From assembly GCF_003991875.1 (NCBI RefSeq), contig NZ_CP031423.1, positions 2,232,001 to 2,296,000 on the forward strand: DNA of 64,000 bases, in the 5' to 3' direction. This DNA comes from Microbacterium lemovicicum. Lineage in GTDB: Bacteria > Actinomycetota > Actinomycetes > Actinomycetales > Microbacteriaceae. A program made the position numbers and the translations under genes. Shown one piece after another: positions 34,041 through 43,556 of the stretch. Below the pieces are notes generated by a model. It searched no databases. It worked only from the letters and a program-made list of their open reading frames with translations, and was not told the DNA's origin. Position 1 is the first letter of the stretch, and every line of letters begins with the position of its first letter.

Positions 34041-34646
34041 TCACGGCACGACGCGGATGCCGGACGACTGCAGCTCCAGCGCCGCGAGCTGCTTCACCAC
34101 CACGGGGTCGCGGCGCTGCCAGGCGCCGAGCGCATCGGGGCTGATGGCGGCGATCGCCCGCAGCCTCTGATTCGACAGCGCGCGCAGCGCGAGCAGGTCG
34201 AGGCTGACGCCCGTGCGGACGAGCGTCTGCGTGCGCCCCGCGCGGATCGCGAACCGCAGCCGCGGGATCAGCCACGCGGCGAGGATCACCAGGATCGGCA
34301 GCAGCGCCACCCCGACGCCGACGGTGGTCGCGAGCTGCTGGGTGAGCTCCTGCTGGCTGACGCCCGCCGCCTCCAGCGCCGAGCCGGCGCTGCTCGCTCC
34401 GTCGAACGGCGCACGGATGCCCGACCCGAGCAGCGGCACCGACCCCAGCCGGTCACCGAGGTCGTCCATGTTCGCGCGGAATCCCGCGCCCGCGTCCTGC
34501 ATCTGCTGTCCGAACGCCTCGAGGCTCCGGATGGCGCCGTACACGGTCGCGCCGAGCCAGACCCACGCGAGGATGAGCGCGATCGCGACGACGTCGGCGA
34601 CGATCTGCCGGGTGCGTCGTGGCGCGAAGTCCGAATACAGTTTCAC
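34041..34646 (-). CDS. Two-helix membrane protein, unknown function
   Basis: 201 residues from a GTG (VKLYSDFAPRRTRQ); a longer frame upstream is a poor start. Two membrane segments (IVADVVAIALILAWVWLGATV and VGVGVALLPILVILAAWL) flank an extracellular, helix-rich stretch of about 75 residues. The cytoplasmic C-tail is Arg/Leu/Ala-rich. Similar proteins are common in Microbacteriaceae; role unknown. It converges on the lipoprotein gene at 33168. Confidence 0.7.
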   Translation of the reverse strand: MKLYSDFAPRRTRQIVADVVAIALILAWVWLGATVYGAIRSLEAFGQQMQDAGAGFRANMDDLGDRLGSVPLLGSGIRAPFDGASSAGSALEAAGVSQQELTQQLATTVGVGVALLPILVILAAWLIPRLRFAIRAGRTQTLVRTGVSLDLLALRALSNQRLRAIAAISPDALGAWQRRDPVVVKQLAALELQSSGIRVVP

Positions 34647-35001
34647 GTTGTCACTCTGGCAGAGCGCGGCATCCACGGCTCTGTCGCATCGTGCTGCGCG
34701 TGCGAAACGGCGGAGAAGTGCAGAATGACGGATGCTGCGGGCACGCCGCATCCGTCATCCTGCACATCCCCGCATTCCCGTGCGCCACCCGGTCGCGCCA
34801 GGCACACCGGCCCCTCCGGCGCCTCGAGACCGGTCAACACGACGTCCGCAGCACTCTTCACCGGCCCGACGCTAGGTTCGACCGCCCCGATCGCGAACGG
34901 GGGTTGCACCTCGGCGCGGCATCCGCTTGCGTATTCACCATCACCTGCTCGGTGAGCGAGCGCAGCGGATCGAAACGCACGAACCACCCCAGGAGGCATC
35001 C
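34647..35001. other. Intergenic region with a long hairpin
   Basis: 355 bases between the membrane-protein gene and the YciI-like gene. The only structure I see is the inverted repeat at 34718-34765; no reading frame here looks coding. Confidence 0.55.
34718..34765. repeat. Long inverted repeat
   Basis: Arms GTGCAGAATGACGGATGC and GCATCCGTCATCCTGCAC pair with one mismatch around a short GC-rich loop. It has no U-run, so a REP-like element is more likely than a terminator. Confidence 0.65.
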
Positions 35002-35382
35002 GTGAAGTACGTCATCCTCATCCACAACGGCCCCGCGATCGTCGAGCTCTTCGAGGCCATGAGCGACGAGGAGAAGGCCGCCGCGTTCCAGGTCTACTGG
35101 GACGTCGAGGCCGACCTGAACGAATCGGGCGAGCTCGTCGATTCGAAGGCCCTCGACACCGACGCCCAGAAGATCGTCGTCCGCGGCCGCAACGGCAAGC
35201 CCGTCCTCACCGAGGCCGCGCCGCCGTCGATCGCGGACTCCGTGTCGGGCTACTACCTGGTGGATGTCGCGGACGAGGCCCGCGCCGCCGAGATCGCCGC
35301 GCGCTTCCCCGAGGCCGTCGTCCCCGGAGGCATCCGCGTCGCCCGCGTCTGGACCGACGCCGACTTCGCGGCGAACGCCTGA
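35002..35382 (+). CDS. YciI-like (YCII-related) protein
   Basis: 126 residues from a GTG with AGGAGG at perfect spacing. The fold starts KYVILIHNGPAIVELF, the pattern of YCII/DGPF-domain proteins with a ferredoxin-like dimer, and continues with SGYYLVDVADEARAAEIAAR and GGIRVARVW. Related domains are found next to ECF sigma factors and as small hydrolase-like enzymes, but no such partner is here. Function unknown. Confidence 0.8.
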   Translation: MKYVILIHNGPAIVELFEAMSDEEKAAAFQVYWDVEADLNESGELVDSKALDTDAQKIVVRGRNGKPVLTEAAPPSIADSVSGYYLVDVADEARAAEIAARFPEAVVPGGIRVARVWTDADFAANA

Positions 35383-35573
35383 ACCCGCCTTTTAGTGGTT
35401 CGAAGACGGCTGAGGCTCGTCGTCTTTGCCCGTCGGGTGCGAGCGCTGACGAGGCGCGCTCAGAAGCCTGGACGCTTGACCCAGCGTGACCACCGGAGTA
35501 CACCTGCGCTTAGATGCTCTTCTGCATGCGAATGAGCGAGGTGAATCGGCGACCGATCTGGAGAAGGTGAAGA

Positions 35574-36107
35574 GTGAACTCTCACAAATCTGCTGTCACG
35601 CTCGCCGTCACACTCGTTGCGGCACTCACTCTCACAGCCTGCAGCGCCAGTCGAATCGTTGCCAGCGGCTCTGATGATGTGGCCCGAGCGGCCGCTAGCG
35701 CGATGCGCCAGCAGGCTGACAAGGCGGCACGAACCGCCGTCGTTCTTGGGTCCGCCGCTGATGAAGCTGCCGCTCGCCAGGCGGTGGTCGTGGAGACTGC
35801 GGAAGCAGTGCGGAGCAGCTCGTGGCAGATGTTCAAGACCCGGTCAGCAGCGACGTTCCGAGTCACTCGCGAGAGCGAGATCTGCCAGCCCGTTGTCGAT
35901 CTCCTCTTCGCAGAAGACTCCGACGACATCATCGATGCCCTCTACGGCCTTTCCGACGAGGCGAGCGCCACCGCCGGTGCGGAAGAGCTGTTGAGTGACC
36001 TGACCACGCTCATCGAGATCTGGGGCAGCTACGACGGGACCCGACCGGAAAGGACGTATGTAGGAGTGGCCACCGCCTTGTTCCAGGACTACTACTGCGC
36101 CCCATGA
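35574..36107 (+). CDS. Small lipoprotein, unknown function
   Basis: 177 residues from GTG 35574; GAGAAGG lies upstream. The signal sequence ends in LTLTAC (lipobox). The mature part is helix-rich and Ala/Glu-rich (AARQAVVVETAEAVRS, DLTTLIEIWGSYDG), and two Cys (EICQP and DYYCAP) probably pair. No family recognised. The DNA has more A and T than its neighbours, which hints at acquired DNA. Confidence 0.65.
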   Translation: MNSHKSAVTLAVTLVAALTLTACSASRIVASGSDDVARAAASAMRQQADKAARTAVVLGSAADEAAARQAVVVETAEAVRSSSWQMFKTRSAATFRVTRESEICQPVVDLLFAEDSDDIIDALYGLSDEASATAGAEELLSDLTTLIEIWGSYDGTRPERTYVGVATALFQDYYCAP

Positions 36108-36130
36108 CCCCCGGAACACCAGACCAGTAG

Positions 36131-37045
36131 TCAGGCTGATTCGGCGACTGCGCCGGCTCGCCGCCGTCGCGTGTCGAGCACGAGCGCACCGGCGACCCCG
36201 ATGACGGCCGCGACGATGAGCGGCGGGACGACGATCTCCGGAGTCGTCAGAGCCGAGAAGAAGACCTGGATGCCGAACTCGGCCATCTCCGCCGGATAGG
36301 CCGCCATCACCCTCATCCCCGCCGCGTTCGACACCCCGGTGAAGAAGGCCGGCCCGATCCACAGCGCCGCGAGGCTCACGATGACCGTGGTGACGCGGCC
36401 CACCGTGCGGAAGCCGCACCACGCGATCGCGCATCCGACGAGCACCGCCGGCAGCCAGCGGAGGACGAAGAGGATCACGTCGCTCAGGCCCTGCGGACCG
36501 AGGAGCAGCACGTCGCGGAACGGCGCGCCGAGCCAGCTCGGTGCGACGATCGCCGTCATCGCCAGCGCGATGGTCGCGCCGGGCGTCGGTGCGAGCGAGA
36601 CGAGCAGCACGACCAGGAGGCTCATCAGCAGCGACAGCGCGACGACCGCCAGCACCGCGGCGAGGTAGAGGCGGCTCTGCGCCGACTCCTCGAGCAGAGC
36701 AGCCGTGACGACGGCCGACTGACCGACGGCGATCGCCTGCACGAGGAGCAGTCCGCCGACCGCCGTCGGCACGGCGAACCGGCGGCGTCGATTCGCCGTC
36801 GCCCTGAGGGCGATTCCCGTGGCCGCCCCGCCCACGACGAGCAGCGCGACGATGGTGGTCAGGAAGTACTGGCTGAGCGGCAGCAGGGCGACTGGCGTCT
36901 CGATCGTCGACTGGTCCTCCGCGAGGTTCTGCAGCGGCAGCCGGGCACCGGTGATGAGCCACGGGAGAAGGCCGGCCACGCCGCCGCCGGCGCCAATCAG
37001 GAGCCAGATGCCGAGCGGGAGGGGACGATGCTGCGCCGTGCTCAT
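36131..37045 (-). CDS. Polytopic membrane protein, unknown function
   Basis: 304 residues with about seven hydrophobic helices. It has a His/Pro N-tail, then WLLIGAGGGVAGLLPWLITG and later VLLVSLAPTPGATIALAMTA. No catalytic motif or known family is visible. It sits between a plus-strand lipoprotein and a minus-strand PCD-VOC gene; no clear operon partner. Confidence 0.75.
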   Translation of the reverse strand: MSTAQHRPLPLGIWLLIGAGGGVAGLLPWLITGARLPLQNLAEDQSTIETPVALLPLSQYFLTTIVALLVVGGAATGIALRATANRRRRFAVPTAVGGLLLVQAIAVGQSAVVTAALLEESAQSRLYLAAVLAVVALSLLMSLLVVLLVSLAPTPGATIALAMTAIVAPSWLGAPFRDVLLLGPQGLSDVILFVLRWLPAVLVGCAIAWCGFRTVGRVTTVIVSLAALWIGPAFFTGVSNAAGMRVMAAYPAEMAEFGIQVFFSALTTPEIVVPPLIVAAVIGVAGALVLDTRRRRAGAVAESA

Positions 37046-37092
37046 GAGCGCACATTACCGACCGTCCGTCACCTGATCCCGCAGCGGTCCGG

Positions 37093-37764
37093 TCAGTCGG
37101 CGGTGTCGGTCCATGACGCGATGTCGACCCCGTGGTTGTCGGGCGACGCCAGCGACCACCATGCCGGAGCCTGCGAATCGTCGACCATGCGACCGCCAGC
37201 GGCGAGCGCCGCAGCCACACGCGCCTGCGCCTGATCGGCCGGGACGAACACGTCGAGATGCGTCCTGCCCCGCCGCGGCACGTCGCCCGCGATCGGGTTG
37301 AAGGCGAGCTGCGGTCCGCATCGCAGCGGGTCGACGGCATCCGTGTCCTGCAGGGGGTCGTACCCGAGCGCCGCCTGGAAGAACGGCCGAGCATCGACCT
37401 CGGAATGCTGGGCGACGTAGATGCCGATCGACTGCACCCGCGCCGGCTGCGCCCTCAGCCCCCGCTCCCCCGCCGCGCGCGACACGGCCGCCGCGAACGC
37501 CGGAGCCGCCAGCGGAATGCCGCCGAAGTCGCGATCGGGCACCCGCACGACGATCGCCTCCGGACGCACGTCGATGTCAGGGTCCACGTCGAAGTGCCGG
37601 GACGCCTCGACGATCGACGCGACGAGCGAGGCCGCGTGAGTGAGGGATGCTGCGGCGAACACCGCCTGCGGACCGGTCGCCGTCACCCGCCAGTCCGACA
37701 CGCCTTCGGCTCGGTGGAACTCCGCCGGCGTGATGCGGGCGTCGCTGCTCGTGGGTTCGCTCAT
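37093..37764 (-). CDS. Pterin-dehydratase-like plus VOC-domain fusion
   Basis: 223 residues. Residues about 10-100 resemble 4a-hydroxytetrahydrobiopterin dehydratase (PhhB): WRVTATGPQAVFAAASLTHA, PDIDVRPEAIVVRVP. Residues about 110-220 form a VOC/glyoxalase-like domain (RVQSIGIYVAQHSEVDARPF, LASPDNHGVDIASW). The pair is seen in other Actinobacteria but its reaction is not known to me. The conserved PCD His residues are not fully evident, so activity is doubtful. Start at the second Met (MSEP). Confidence 0.75.
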   Translation of the reverse strand: MSEPTSSDARITPAEFHRAEGVSDWRVTATGPQAVFAAASLTHAASLVASIVEASRHFDVDPDIDVRPEAIVVRVPDRDFGGIPLAAPAFAAAVSRAAGERGLRAQPARVQSIGIYVAQHSEVDARPFFQAALGYDPLQDTDAVDPLRCGPQLAFNPIAGDVPRRGRTHLDVFVPADQAQARVAAALAAGGRMVDDSQAPAWWSLASPDNHGVDIASWTDTAD

Positions 37765-37774
37765 CTGCATGACC

Positions 37775-40366
37775 TTAGGCGAGCTGACGCTGCGCCTGCG
37801 CGGCGAATCGGCCCCCGAGAGCCATGAGCTCCTCGAACGAGCCCGACTCCAGCACCCGCCCGCGCTCCAAGTAGTAGATGCGGTCGACGTCGCGCACCGT
37901 GCTGAGGCGGTGCGCGATGACGATTCGCGTCACCGTGAGAGCAGCGAGGCTGTCGGCGACGATCGACTGCGTCACGTTGTCCAGCGCGCTGGTGGCCTCA
38001 TCGAACAGAAGAACGCGGGGATCGCCCGCGAGCGCTCGCGCGATCAGCAATCGCTGCCGCTGTCCTCCCGACAGTGTCGAGCCGCCTTCGGTGATCGCCG
38101 TATGCATCCCCATCGGCATGGCTCTCACGTCGTCCGCGAGGCCGGCGTGCTCGGCGGCACGCCAGGCGTCGTCGGTGGTGAGGTCCACAGCATCGCCGAG
38201 GATGTTCGTCAGGATCGTCCCCGGCAGTGGCTCGACCGACTGCAGCACCACCCCGAGTTGACGCCGCACGGCGCGGAGATCAAGCCCGGCGAGATCCTGG
38301 TCGTCCAGATATACGCCACCCTCCTCGGGCACCTCGAAGCCGAGCAGCAGCCGCCCGAGGGTGGACTTGCCCGAACCTGACGGCCCGACCAGCGCGACGG
38401 AGCTGCCGGCCGCGATGCGGATAGACACGTCGTCCAGGACGACCGGACCGTCCTCCAGGTAGCGGAAGGTGACCCCGCTGAATTCGACCGCCCCGCGCAA
38501 CACTCCGGGGTCGGCTTTGCCGGCGTCGTCCTCGGGCACTTCCGCGATCACGGGGAGCATCCGCTTCATGGCGGGCGCCGACTGTACGAGTTGCGTGGCG
38601 ACCATGACGATTGACACGACAGCCGCCACGACCTGCCCGAACGCCGCGTTGATGGCGAGGAACTGCCCCGCTGGAATCGCGTCCGAGTCGCTCAGACCGA
38701 CGACGGCGAACAGCACCAGTGAGGAGAGGATCGGGAACACTCCGATCGACACCGTCACAACGTTCTGTGCCCGGCGCACGTCATTCCACGCGAGCCGCCG
38801 CGCACGGAATCGCTCGGCCCATCTCTGGAATGCCTTCTCGTGAGCACCGGCCACCCGCAGCTTGCCGATGCCTGCCACCAACTCGAGAACGAGGCCGCTG
38901 AGCTGGCCGGCCGTGCGCTCCACCGCCTGCGCCCGCCGGTACTGCGCACGAGCGGAGAGCCAGACGATGACGCCCAGCGCGGCGATGAGAAGTGTTGCGA
39001 TCACTCCGAAGACGGTGCTGTAGACCCAGATCAGAGCGAGGCTGAACACGGCGGTCGCCACTCCGAGGAGGGCGACGACGGCCCCGCTCCCCACGAGGCG
39101 CACCATCGCGTCGACGGACTGCACGCGCACGGCCAGATCACCGGCCGAGTACCGGCGGAAGAAGGCGGTCGGCAGGGAGAGCAGGCGTCCCCACACGGCG
39201 GGGACGAGGTAGCCGTCGAGGCGGCCCTGAGTGCGCACGACGGCCGTCGCCGTGGCCACCTGGAACAGCGCACCGGCGATCGCCGACACCGCCAGCGCCA
39301 GTGTCAGCTGCACCAGCTCGGGCACATCGGCGCCCGGGATGACCGTGCCGACGATGCGGCCCGTCACGATCGGCACGGTCAAGGCGACGAGCGCGGAGGC
39401 GATGGAGAAGCCGACGAGCCAGAGCACGTCGCTGCGCGTGTGCAGCAGCGCCGAGCGCAGCAGCGCGGGGATCGTGAGCGGACCCTCGGGCAGCGGCCTG
39501 TACACGACGACCGCATCGGCCTCGACCGCGGCGGCGAGATCAGCGGTCACGGTCGTGCGCGAGCGGGTCTGAGGGTCGATCAGCTCGTACCGCGTGGCGC
39601 CGCGAGGCACCAGCGCCACCGGCTGATGACCCTCACTGAGGTACCCGACCATCGGGCCGGAGTCCTGCCGCCACCAGCCGTCGGCGAGGCGCACGCGTCG
39701 CGTGCGCACGCGAGCGGAGCGCGCCAGGAGGGTGATGCGGTCGCCGGATGTCACGCCGGGCGGCACCTCCGGCGCCGGCAGCCCGTGGGCCCTGATGACC
39801 GCGGCGAACGCCGCATCCAGGGGATCGTCTCCCTCGGCGGTGAGGGGAAGCACGGGTTCGTCATCCACGAGTGCCCGCATGCCGTCGAGCGCACCGGCCA
39901 TCGCGGTGGCCCGGGCGCTGCGCTGCGCTCGCACGCGGGCGACGCCCTCACGCTCCATCTCGGCCCGCCTGGCATTGACCGCGGCCTCCAGCCGTGCCGT
40001 CGGGTCGACCTCCGCCGTTGGGGCCGGCGGCGCGACGTCCTCGCCGCTCAGGGCCTCCGCCAGCCCGTCCACCCACGCGGACCGCTCGTCGGCGTCGTCG
40101 GGCCCCATCGGCACACCGCGCACGACGGTGTCGATGCCTCCCACGGCGAGCAGTCGCACGGTGCGGCCCGGCCCGTCGGCGATGCCGAAGACCCGCCCGC
40201 CGGCGGCGACCGTGCCCAGGTGCAGACGCGGGGTCGGGGCATCCGTCTCGCCCCCGACCGCGAACACCTCCACCACTCCGCGCACGACCTCCCACGATCG
40301 TGCCGTGTCGGTCAGCAGCAGCGGCCGATTCGCGCCGAGCGCCGCATCCGCGTTGCTTTCGCTCAT
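37775..40366 (-). CDS. NHLM-type RiPP ABC transporter, ATPase/permease
   Basis: 863 residues. A long N-terminal region of about 300 residues without known motif is followed by an ABC exporter transmembrane domain with about six helices and an ATP-binding domain: ALVGPSGSGKSTL (Walker A), LSGGQRQRLLIARAL (signature), VLLFDEATSALD (Walker B). This matches the NHLM bacteriocin ATPase/permease family. ATG overlaps the upstream TGA (ATGA), so it is coupled with the C39 gene. It probably pairs with that protein as a heterodimer to export the modified peptide. A longer frame upstream is not real. Confidence 0.88.
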   Translation of the reverse strand: MSESNADAALGANRPLLLTDTARSWEVVRGVVEVFAVGGETDAPTPRLHLGTVAAGGRVFGIADGPGRTVRLLAVGGIDTVVRGVPMGPDDADERSAWVDGLAEALSGEDVAPPAPTAEVDPTARLEAAVNARRAEMEREGVARVRAQRSARATAMAGALDGMRALVDDEPVLPLTAEGDDPLDAAFAAVIRAHGLPAPEVPPGVTSGDRITLLARSARVRTRRVRLADGWWRQDSGPMVGYLSEGHQPVALVPRGATRYELIDPQTRSRTTVTADLAAAVEADAVVVYRPLPEGPLTIPALLRSALLHTRSDVLWLVGFSIASALVALTVPIVTGRIVGTVIPGADVPELVQLTLALAVSAIAGALFQVATATAVVRTQGRLDGYLVPAVWGRLLSLPTAFFRRYSAGDLAVRVQSVDAMVRLVGSGAVVALLGVATAVFSLALIWVYSTVFGVIATLLIAALGVIVWLSARAQYRRAQAVERTAGQLSGLVLELVAGIGKLRVAGAHEKAFQRWAERFRARRLAWNDVRRAQNVVTVSIGVFPILSSLVLFAVVGLSDSDAIPAGQFLAINAAFGQVVAAVVSIVMVATQLVQSAPAMKRMLPVIAEVPEDDAGKADPGVLRGAVEFSGVTFRYLEDGPVVLDDVSIRIAAGSSVALVGPSGSGKSTLGRLLLGFEVPEEGGVYLDDQDLAGLDLRAVRRQLGVVLQSVEPLPGTILTNILGDAVDLTTDDAWRAAEHAGLADDVRAMPMGMHTAITEGGSTLSGGQRQRLLIARALAGDPRVLLFDEATSALDNVTQSIVADSLAALTVTRIVIAHRLSTVRDVDRIYYLERGRVLESGSFEELMALGGRFAAQAQRQLA

Positions 40367-42564
40367 GCCTGCGCGCTCCCGTCCGCGGCGAAGAGCGCAC
40401 TGTAGGGGCCGCCCGTGCCGATCATCTCGTCGTGCGTACCGCGTTCGACGATCCGCCCGCGGTCGAGCACGATGATCTCGTCGCAGTCGCGGATCGTGGA
40501 GAGCCGGTGCGCGACGATGAGCGTCGTGCACCCGCGGCGGCGGATGTTCCCGTCGATGAGCTGCTCGGTGGTGGGGTCCAGGGCACTGGTCGCCTCGTCC
40601 AGCACCAGGATGCGCGGCTCGGTCACGAGCGCGCGGGCGATCTCCAGGCGCTGGGCCTCTCCCCCGCTGAAGTTCGCTCCGCCTTCGCGCACCGCGGTGC
40701 CGTAGCCGTCGGGACGTCGGGCGATCTGGTCGTGGATCGACGCATCGTGCGCGGCCTGCACGACCCGCGCGGTGGGGATCGTCGTGTCCCACAGGGTGAG
40801 GTTGTCGCGCACGGTGCCGCTGAACAGGCGGATGTCCTGGTCGACGAGGGCCAGAGACGACGTGATGGTGTCGCGAGGCCATTCGCCGCGGAGGCGCCCG
40901 TCGAAGAGGATCTCCCCGCTCCACGGCTCGTGCAGGCCGGACACCAGACGGCTGATCGTCGACTTCCCGCTGCCCGATCCGCCCACCAGTGCCACGCGAC
41001 TGCCGGGCCGGAGCGTCAGGTTCACGCCGTTCAGGAGCGGTGCCTCGAGGATGCTGTAGCCGAAGGTGACATCGCGGAGCTCGATCATGCCGGACAGACG
41101 GATGCCCGGTCCTGCCGTCTCGCGGTCGTCGATGTCGATGACGGGGTTGGCCAGGACGTCATCGAGACGCTCGAGGTCGCCGCCGATCTCCTGGAGCGTC
41201 CCGCCGAGCTGGACGAAGCGCCCGATGGGCTCGATCGCACGGTTCATCAGCACCTGGAAGGCGATGAGGGTGCCGAGGCTCATCGCTCCCGTGATGACGT
41301 CGAGACCGCCCCAGCCCAGCACGGCGGTCGTGGTGAGCGCGGCCAGGAACGGCGGCACGACCAGGAGGGGAAGCGAGGCCCGGCCCATCCGCTGCGCTCC
41401 CGAGACAGTGCGGGCATGCAGCCCGCTGATGCGGGTGAACAGGTCGGACTCGCGCCCGGACGCCTTGATCGACTCGATGGAGGTGATGCCGCTCATCGCG
41501 CTGCCCAGCATCAGTCCGGCGTCCTGCAGCAGGCGGACGGTCTCATCGCGGCGCCGGCGACCCACGGAGCGCAGGACGAGCACGTTGATCACCACCCCGG
41601 CGATGCCCACGAGCGTGAGCCCCGGGCTGTAGCCGACCATGACGGCGAAGTAGAAGATCACCACGACCGAGTCGATGAGGGCCGCGGCGATCTCGCTGGA
41701 GAGCAGCACCGCGAGCCGGTCGTTGCGCGGGACGCGGCCGGAGATTTCTCCGGCCGAGCGCCCCGAGTAGAACGAGATGGGCAGCCGCAGCAGATGCCAC
41801 AGGAACGCGCCCGAACTGTGCGAGGACAGCTTGGTCTCCAGCGCCATCAGATACCGCTGACGGAGGGCGGTGAGCACGCCGATCACGAGCGCCGCCCCGA
41901 ACAGCAGTCCGAGGATCGGGCCGATCGCCCCCGGCTGATCGGCGACGAGCACCTGGTCGATGAAGGCCTTGGTCAGCACAGCCGCGGCCAGTCCCGGGAT
42001 CACGAGCGCCAGCCCGGCCAGCACGACGTAGAGCAGCCCCGCCATCGAGTGACGCAGGCGCTGCGCCAGCCCGGGCAGCACTCGGGGAGGGATGCCGCCC
42101 CGGATGAAGTCGGGTCCGGGCTCCATCGTCAGCACCACGCCCGTGAACGACCGGTCGAACTCGTCGTCGGTGACCGTCCGCGATCCGACGCCGGGATCCT
42201 TCAGGAACCATCGACCCGGCGCGTACCCCTCGACGACGACGAAGTGGTTGAAGTTCCAGAACACGATCGCCGGCAGAGTCCCGGTGCGCAGCTCGGCCGG
42301 GTCTTGACGCAGACCCTTCGCCGTCATGCCGTAGGTGCGCGCGGTCTTGAGCACGTTGCTCGCCTTGACGCCGTCGCGGGATACGCCGGCCGCCTCTCGC
42401 AGCTCATCCAGCGGCACCCACCGGCCGTACGAGGCGAGCACCATCCGCAGCGAGGCGACACCGCACTCCGCGGCCTCCATCTGGATGACGGTCGGCACCG
42501 CGGTGCGCCGCGCCTTCGCCCCCGCGGGTTTCGGCCTCGCGGACGTCGTGGCCGCCGCGGTCAT
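40363..42564 (-). CDS. NHLM-type peptidase-containing ABC exporter (C39)
   Basis: 733 residues. Residues about 22-150 are a C39 peptidase: Cys34 in MEAAECGVASLRMV, His107 in NFNHFVVVEG and Asp123 in FLKDP form the catalytic triad. The middle is a six-helix exporter domain and the C-terminal part an ATPase with ALVGGSGSGKSTI and NFSGGEAQRLEIARAL. It should remove the leader after a double-Gly type site and export the product. Its start codon overlaps the TGA of the secretion-protein gene by 4 bases. Confidence 0.93.
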   Translation of the reverse strand: MTAAATTSARPKPAGAKARRTAVPTVIQMEAAECGVASLRMVLASYGRWVPLDELREAAGVSRDGVKASNVLKTARTYGMTAKGLRQDPAELRTGTLPAIVFWNFNHFVVVEGYAPGRWFLKDPGVGSRTVTDDEFDRSFTGVVLTMEPGPDFIRGGIPPRVLPGLAQRLRHSMAGLLYVVLAGLALVIPGLAAAVLTKAFIDQVLVADQPGAIGPILGLLFGAALVIGVLTALRQRYLMALETKLSSHSSGAFLWHLLRLPISFYSGRSAGEISGRVPRNDRLAVLLSSEIAAALIDSVVVIFYFAVMVGYSPGLTLVGIAGVVINVLVLRSVGRRRRDETVRLLQDAGLMLGSAMSGITSIESIKASGRESDLFTRISGLHARTVSGAQRMGRASLPLLVVPPFLAALTTTAVLGWGGLDVITGAMSLGTLIAFQVLMNRAIEPIGRFVQLGGTLQEIGGDLERLDDVLANPVIDIDDRETAGPGIRLSGMIELRDVTFGYSILEAPLLNGVNLTLRPGSRVALVGGSGSGKSTISRLVSGLHEPWSGEILFDGRLRGEWPRDTITSSLALVDQDIRLFSGTVRDNLTLWDTTIPTARVVQAAHDASIHDQIARRPDGYGTAVREGGANFSGGEAQRLEIARALVTEPRILVLDEATSALDPTTEQLIDGNIRRRGCTTLIVAHRLSTIRDCDEIIVLDRGRIVERGTHDEMIGTGGPYSALFAADGSAQA

Positions 42565-43382
42565 CGTGCCGCTCTGATCGATGGGAACAGCAGGGAGATG
42601 GGGGGCTGGGAGGCGGTGATGACCGTGGAGTTCACCAGCGTCCCCGCCGAGAGTGGCTCCTGCGGACCGGTCGCCGTCGTCCAGGAGTAGCCCGTCGCCG
42701 TGTCCGCCTCGGTCAGCGCCACCTCGATCTGGAACACCGGGACACCGGAGACCACGATGTTCGTGATCTCCTCGTTGTTGAGAAGGGCGAGCACGCCGGC
42801 CCGGGTGACCGGGTGCGTTCCCACCCGGGTGACCGTGCCCCGCAGCAGGCCGTACTCCTCCGAGGGAACGGTGGTCACGGAGATCTGCACCGGCATCCCG
42901 GGCTTGATCGGCTGGGTCCCGTCGACGGGCACGAACGCGTAGACGCGGAGGTCTTCATCGGCTGGCTGGATGGTCGCCACCGTCGCGCCGGCGGTGACCG
43001 GATCGCTCGGGTACGCGAGCAGCTCCACGACGGTGCCGGAGGCCTCCGCATCGACGGTCCGGCTTCCGCTCCCCGTCGACACGGTGGCGATCGGGTCTCC
43101 CTGCGACACCTCCTCCCCGGCGCTGACGAACACCTCCGACACCGAGCCGTCCTGGGGTGACACGCTGTTGACCGTCCCGTACTGGGTGGCCAGCACCCCT
43201 GCCGCCGGAAAGGTCGTCGTCACGGTGCCGACGAAGCACCACGCGATGAAGGCGGCCAGCACGAGGATCACGGCCCCGAGGGCGATCCAGCCCGCGGGGC
43301 GCACCAACCGCACCTCGGTGTCGAGCTGCTCGGGGCTGGACAGGTGCCTTTCCGCACCCGCCCGGAACATCGGTGTACTCAC
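42561..43382 (-). CDS. NHLM-type secretion protein (HlyD-like)
   Basis: 273 residues from a GTG with GAGGAGA upstream. One N-terminal membrane helix (PAGWIALGAVILVLAAFIAW) is followed by an outside region with a biotinyl-lipoyl-like pair: GTVNSVSPQDGSVSEVFVSA and GTVVELLAYPSDPVTAGATV. This is a membrane-fusion protein that should join the ABC exporters at the membrane. It is the first of three coupled export genes, divergent from the precursor gene. Confidence 0.88.
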   Translation of the reverse strand: MSTPMFRAGAERHLSSPEQLDTEVRLVRPAGWIALGAVILVLAAFIAWCFVGTVTTTFPAAGVLATQYGTVNSVSPQDGSVSEVFVSAGEEVSQGDPIATVSTGSGSRTVDAEASGTVVELLAYPSDPVTAGATVATIQPADEDLRVYAFVPVDGTQPIKPGMPVQISVTTVPSEEYGLLRGTVTRVGTHPVTRAGVLALLNNEEITNIVVSGVPVFQIEVALTEADTATGYSWTTATGPQEPLSAGTLVNSTVITASQPPISLLFPSIRAAR

Positions 43383-43556
43383 ATCATCTCCTCGTCGGAA
43401 CGCGCGCGCGTTCGTGAGGGCAGCCCCTCTTTCCCCGTACGGTTCCACATCGCGCGGGAGGGCACCATGGGCCCAGGTCCTGCACGCAGGAGAAGCCGAC
43501 GACGCTGGGCGACGAGGACCGGGAGGGACAGTACCTAGATCCATGGTGGGTCTCGG

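Noticed and set aside
35390..35420. GGTTCGAA, like a tRNA T-loop, with an AT-richer island after it
   Set aside because: No acceptor, D or anticodon stems can be built around it, so no tRNA or attachment site is claimed.
37775..40924. 1049-codon open frame for the second NHLM transporter
   Set aside because: The extra part is a shadow of the C39 transporter gene; the ATGA overlap at 40363-40366 defines the start.
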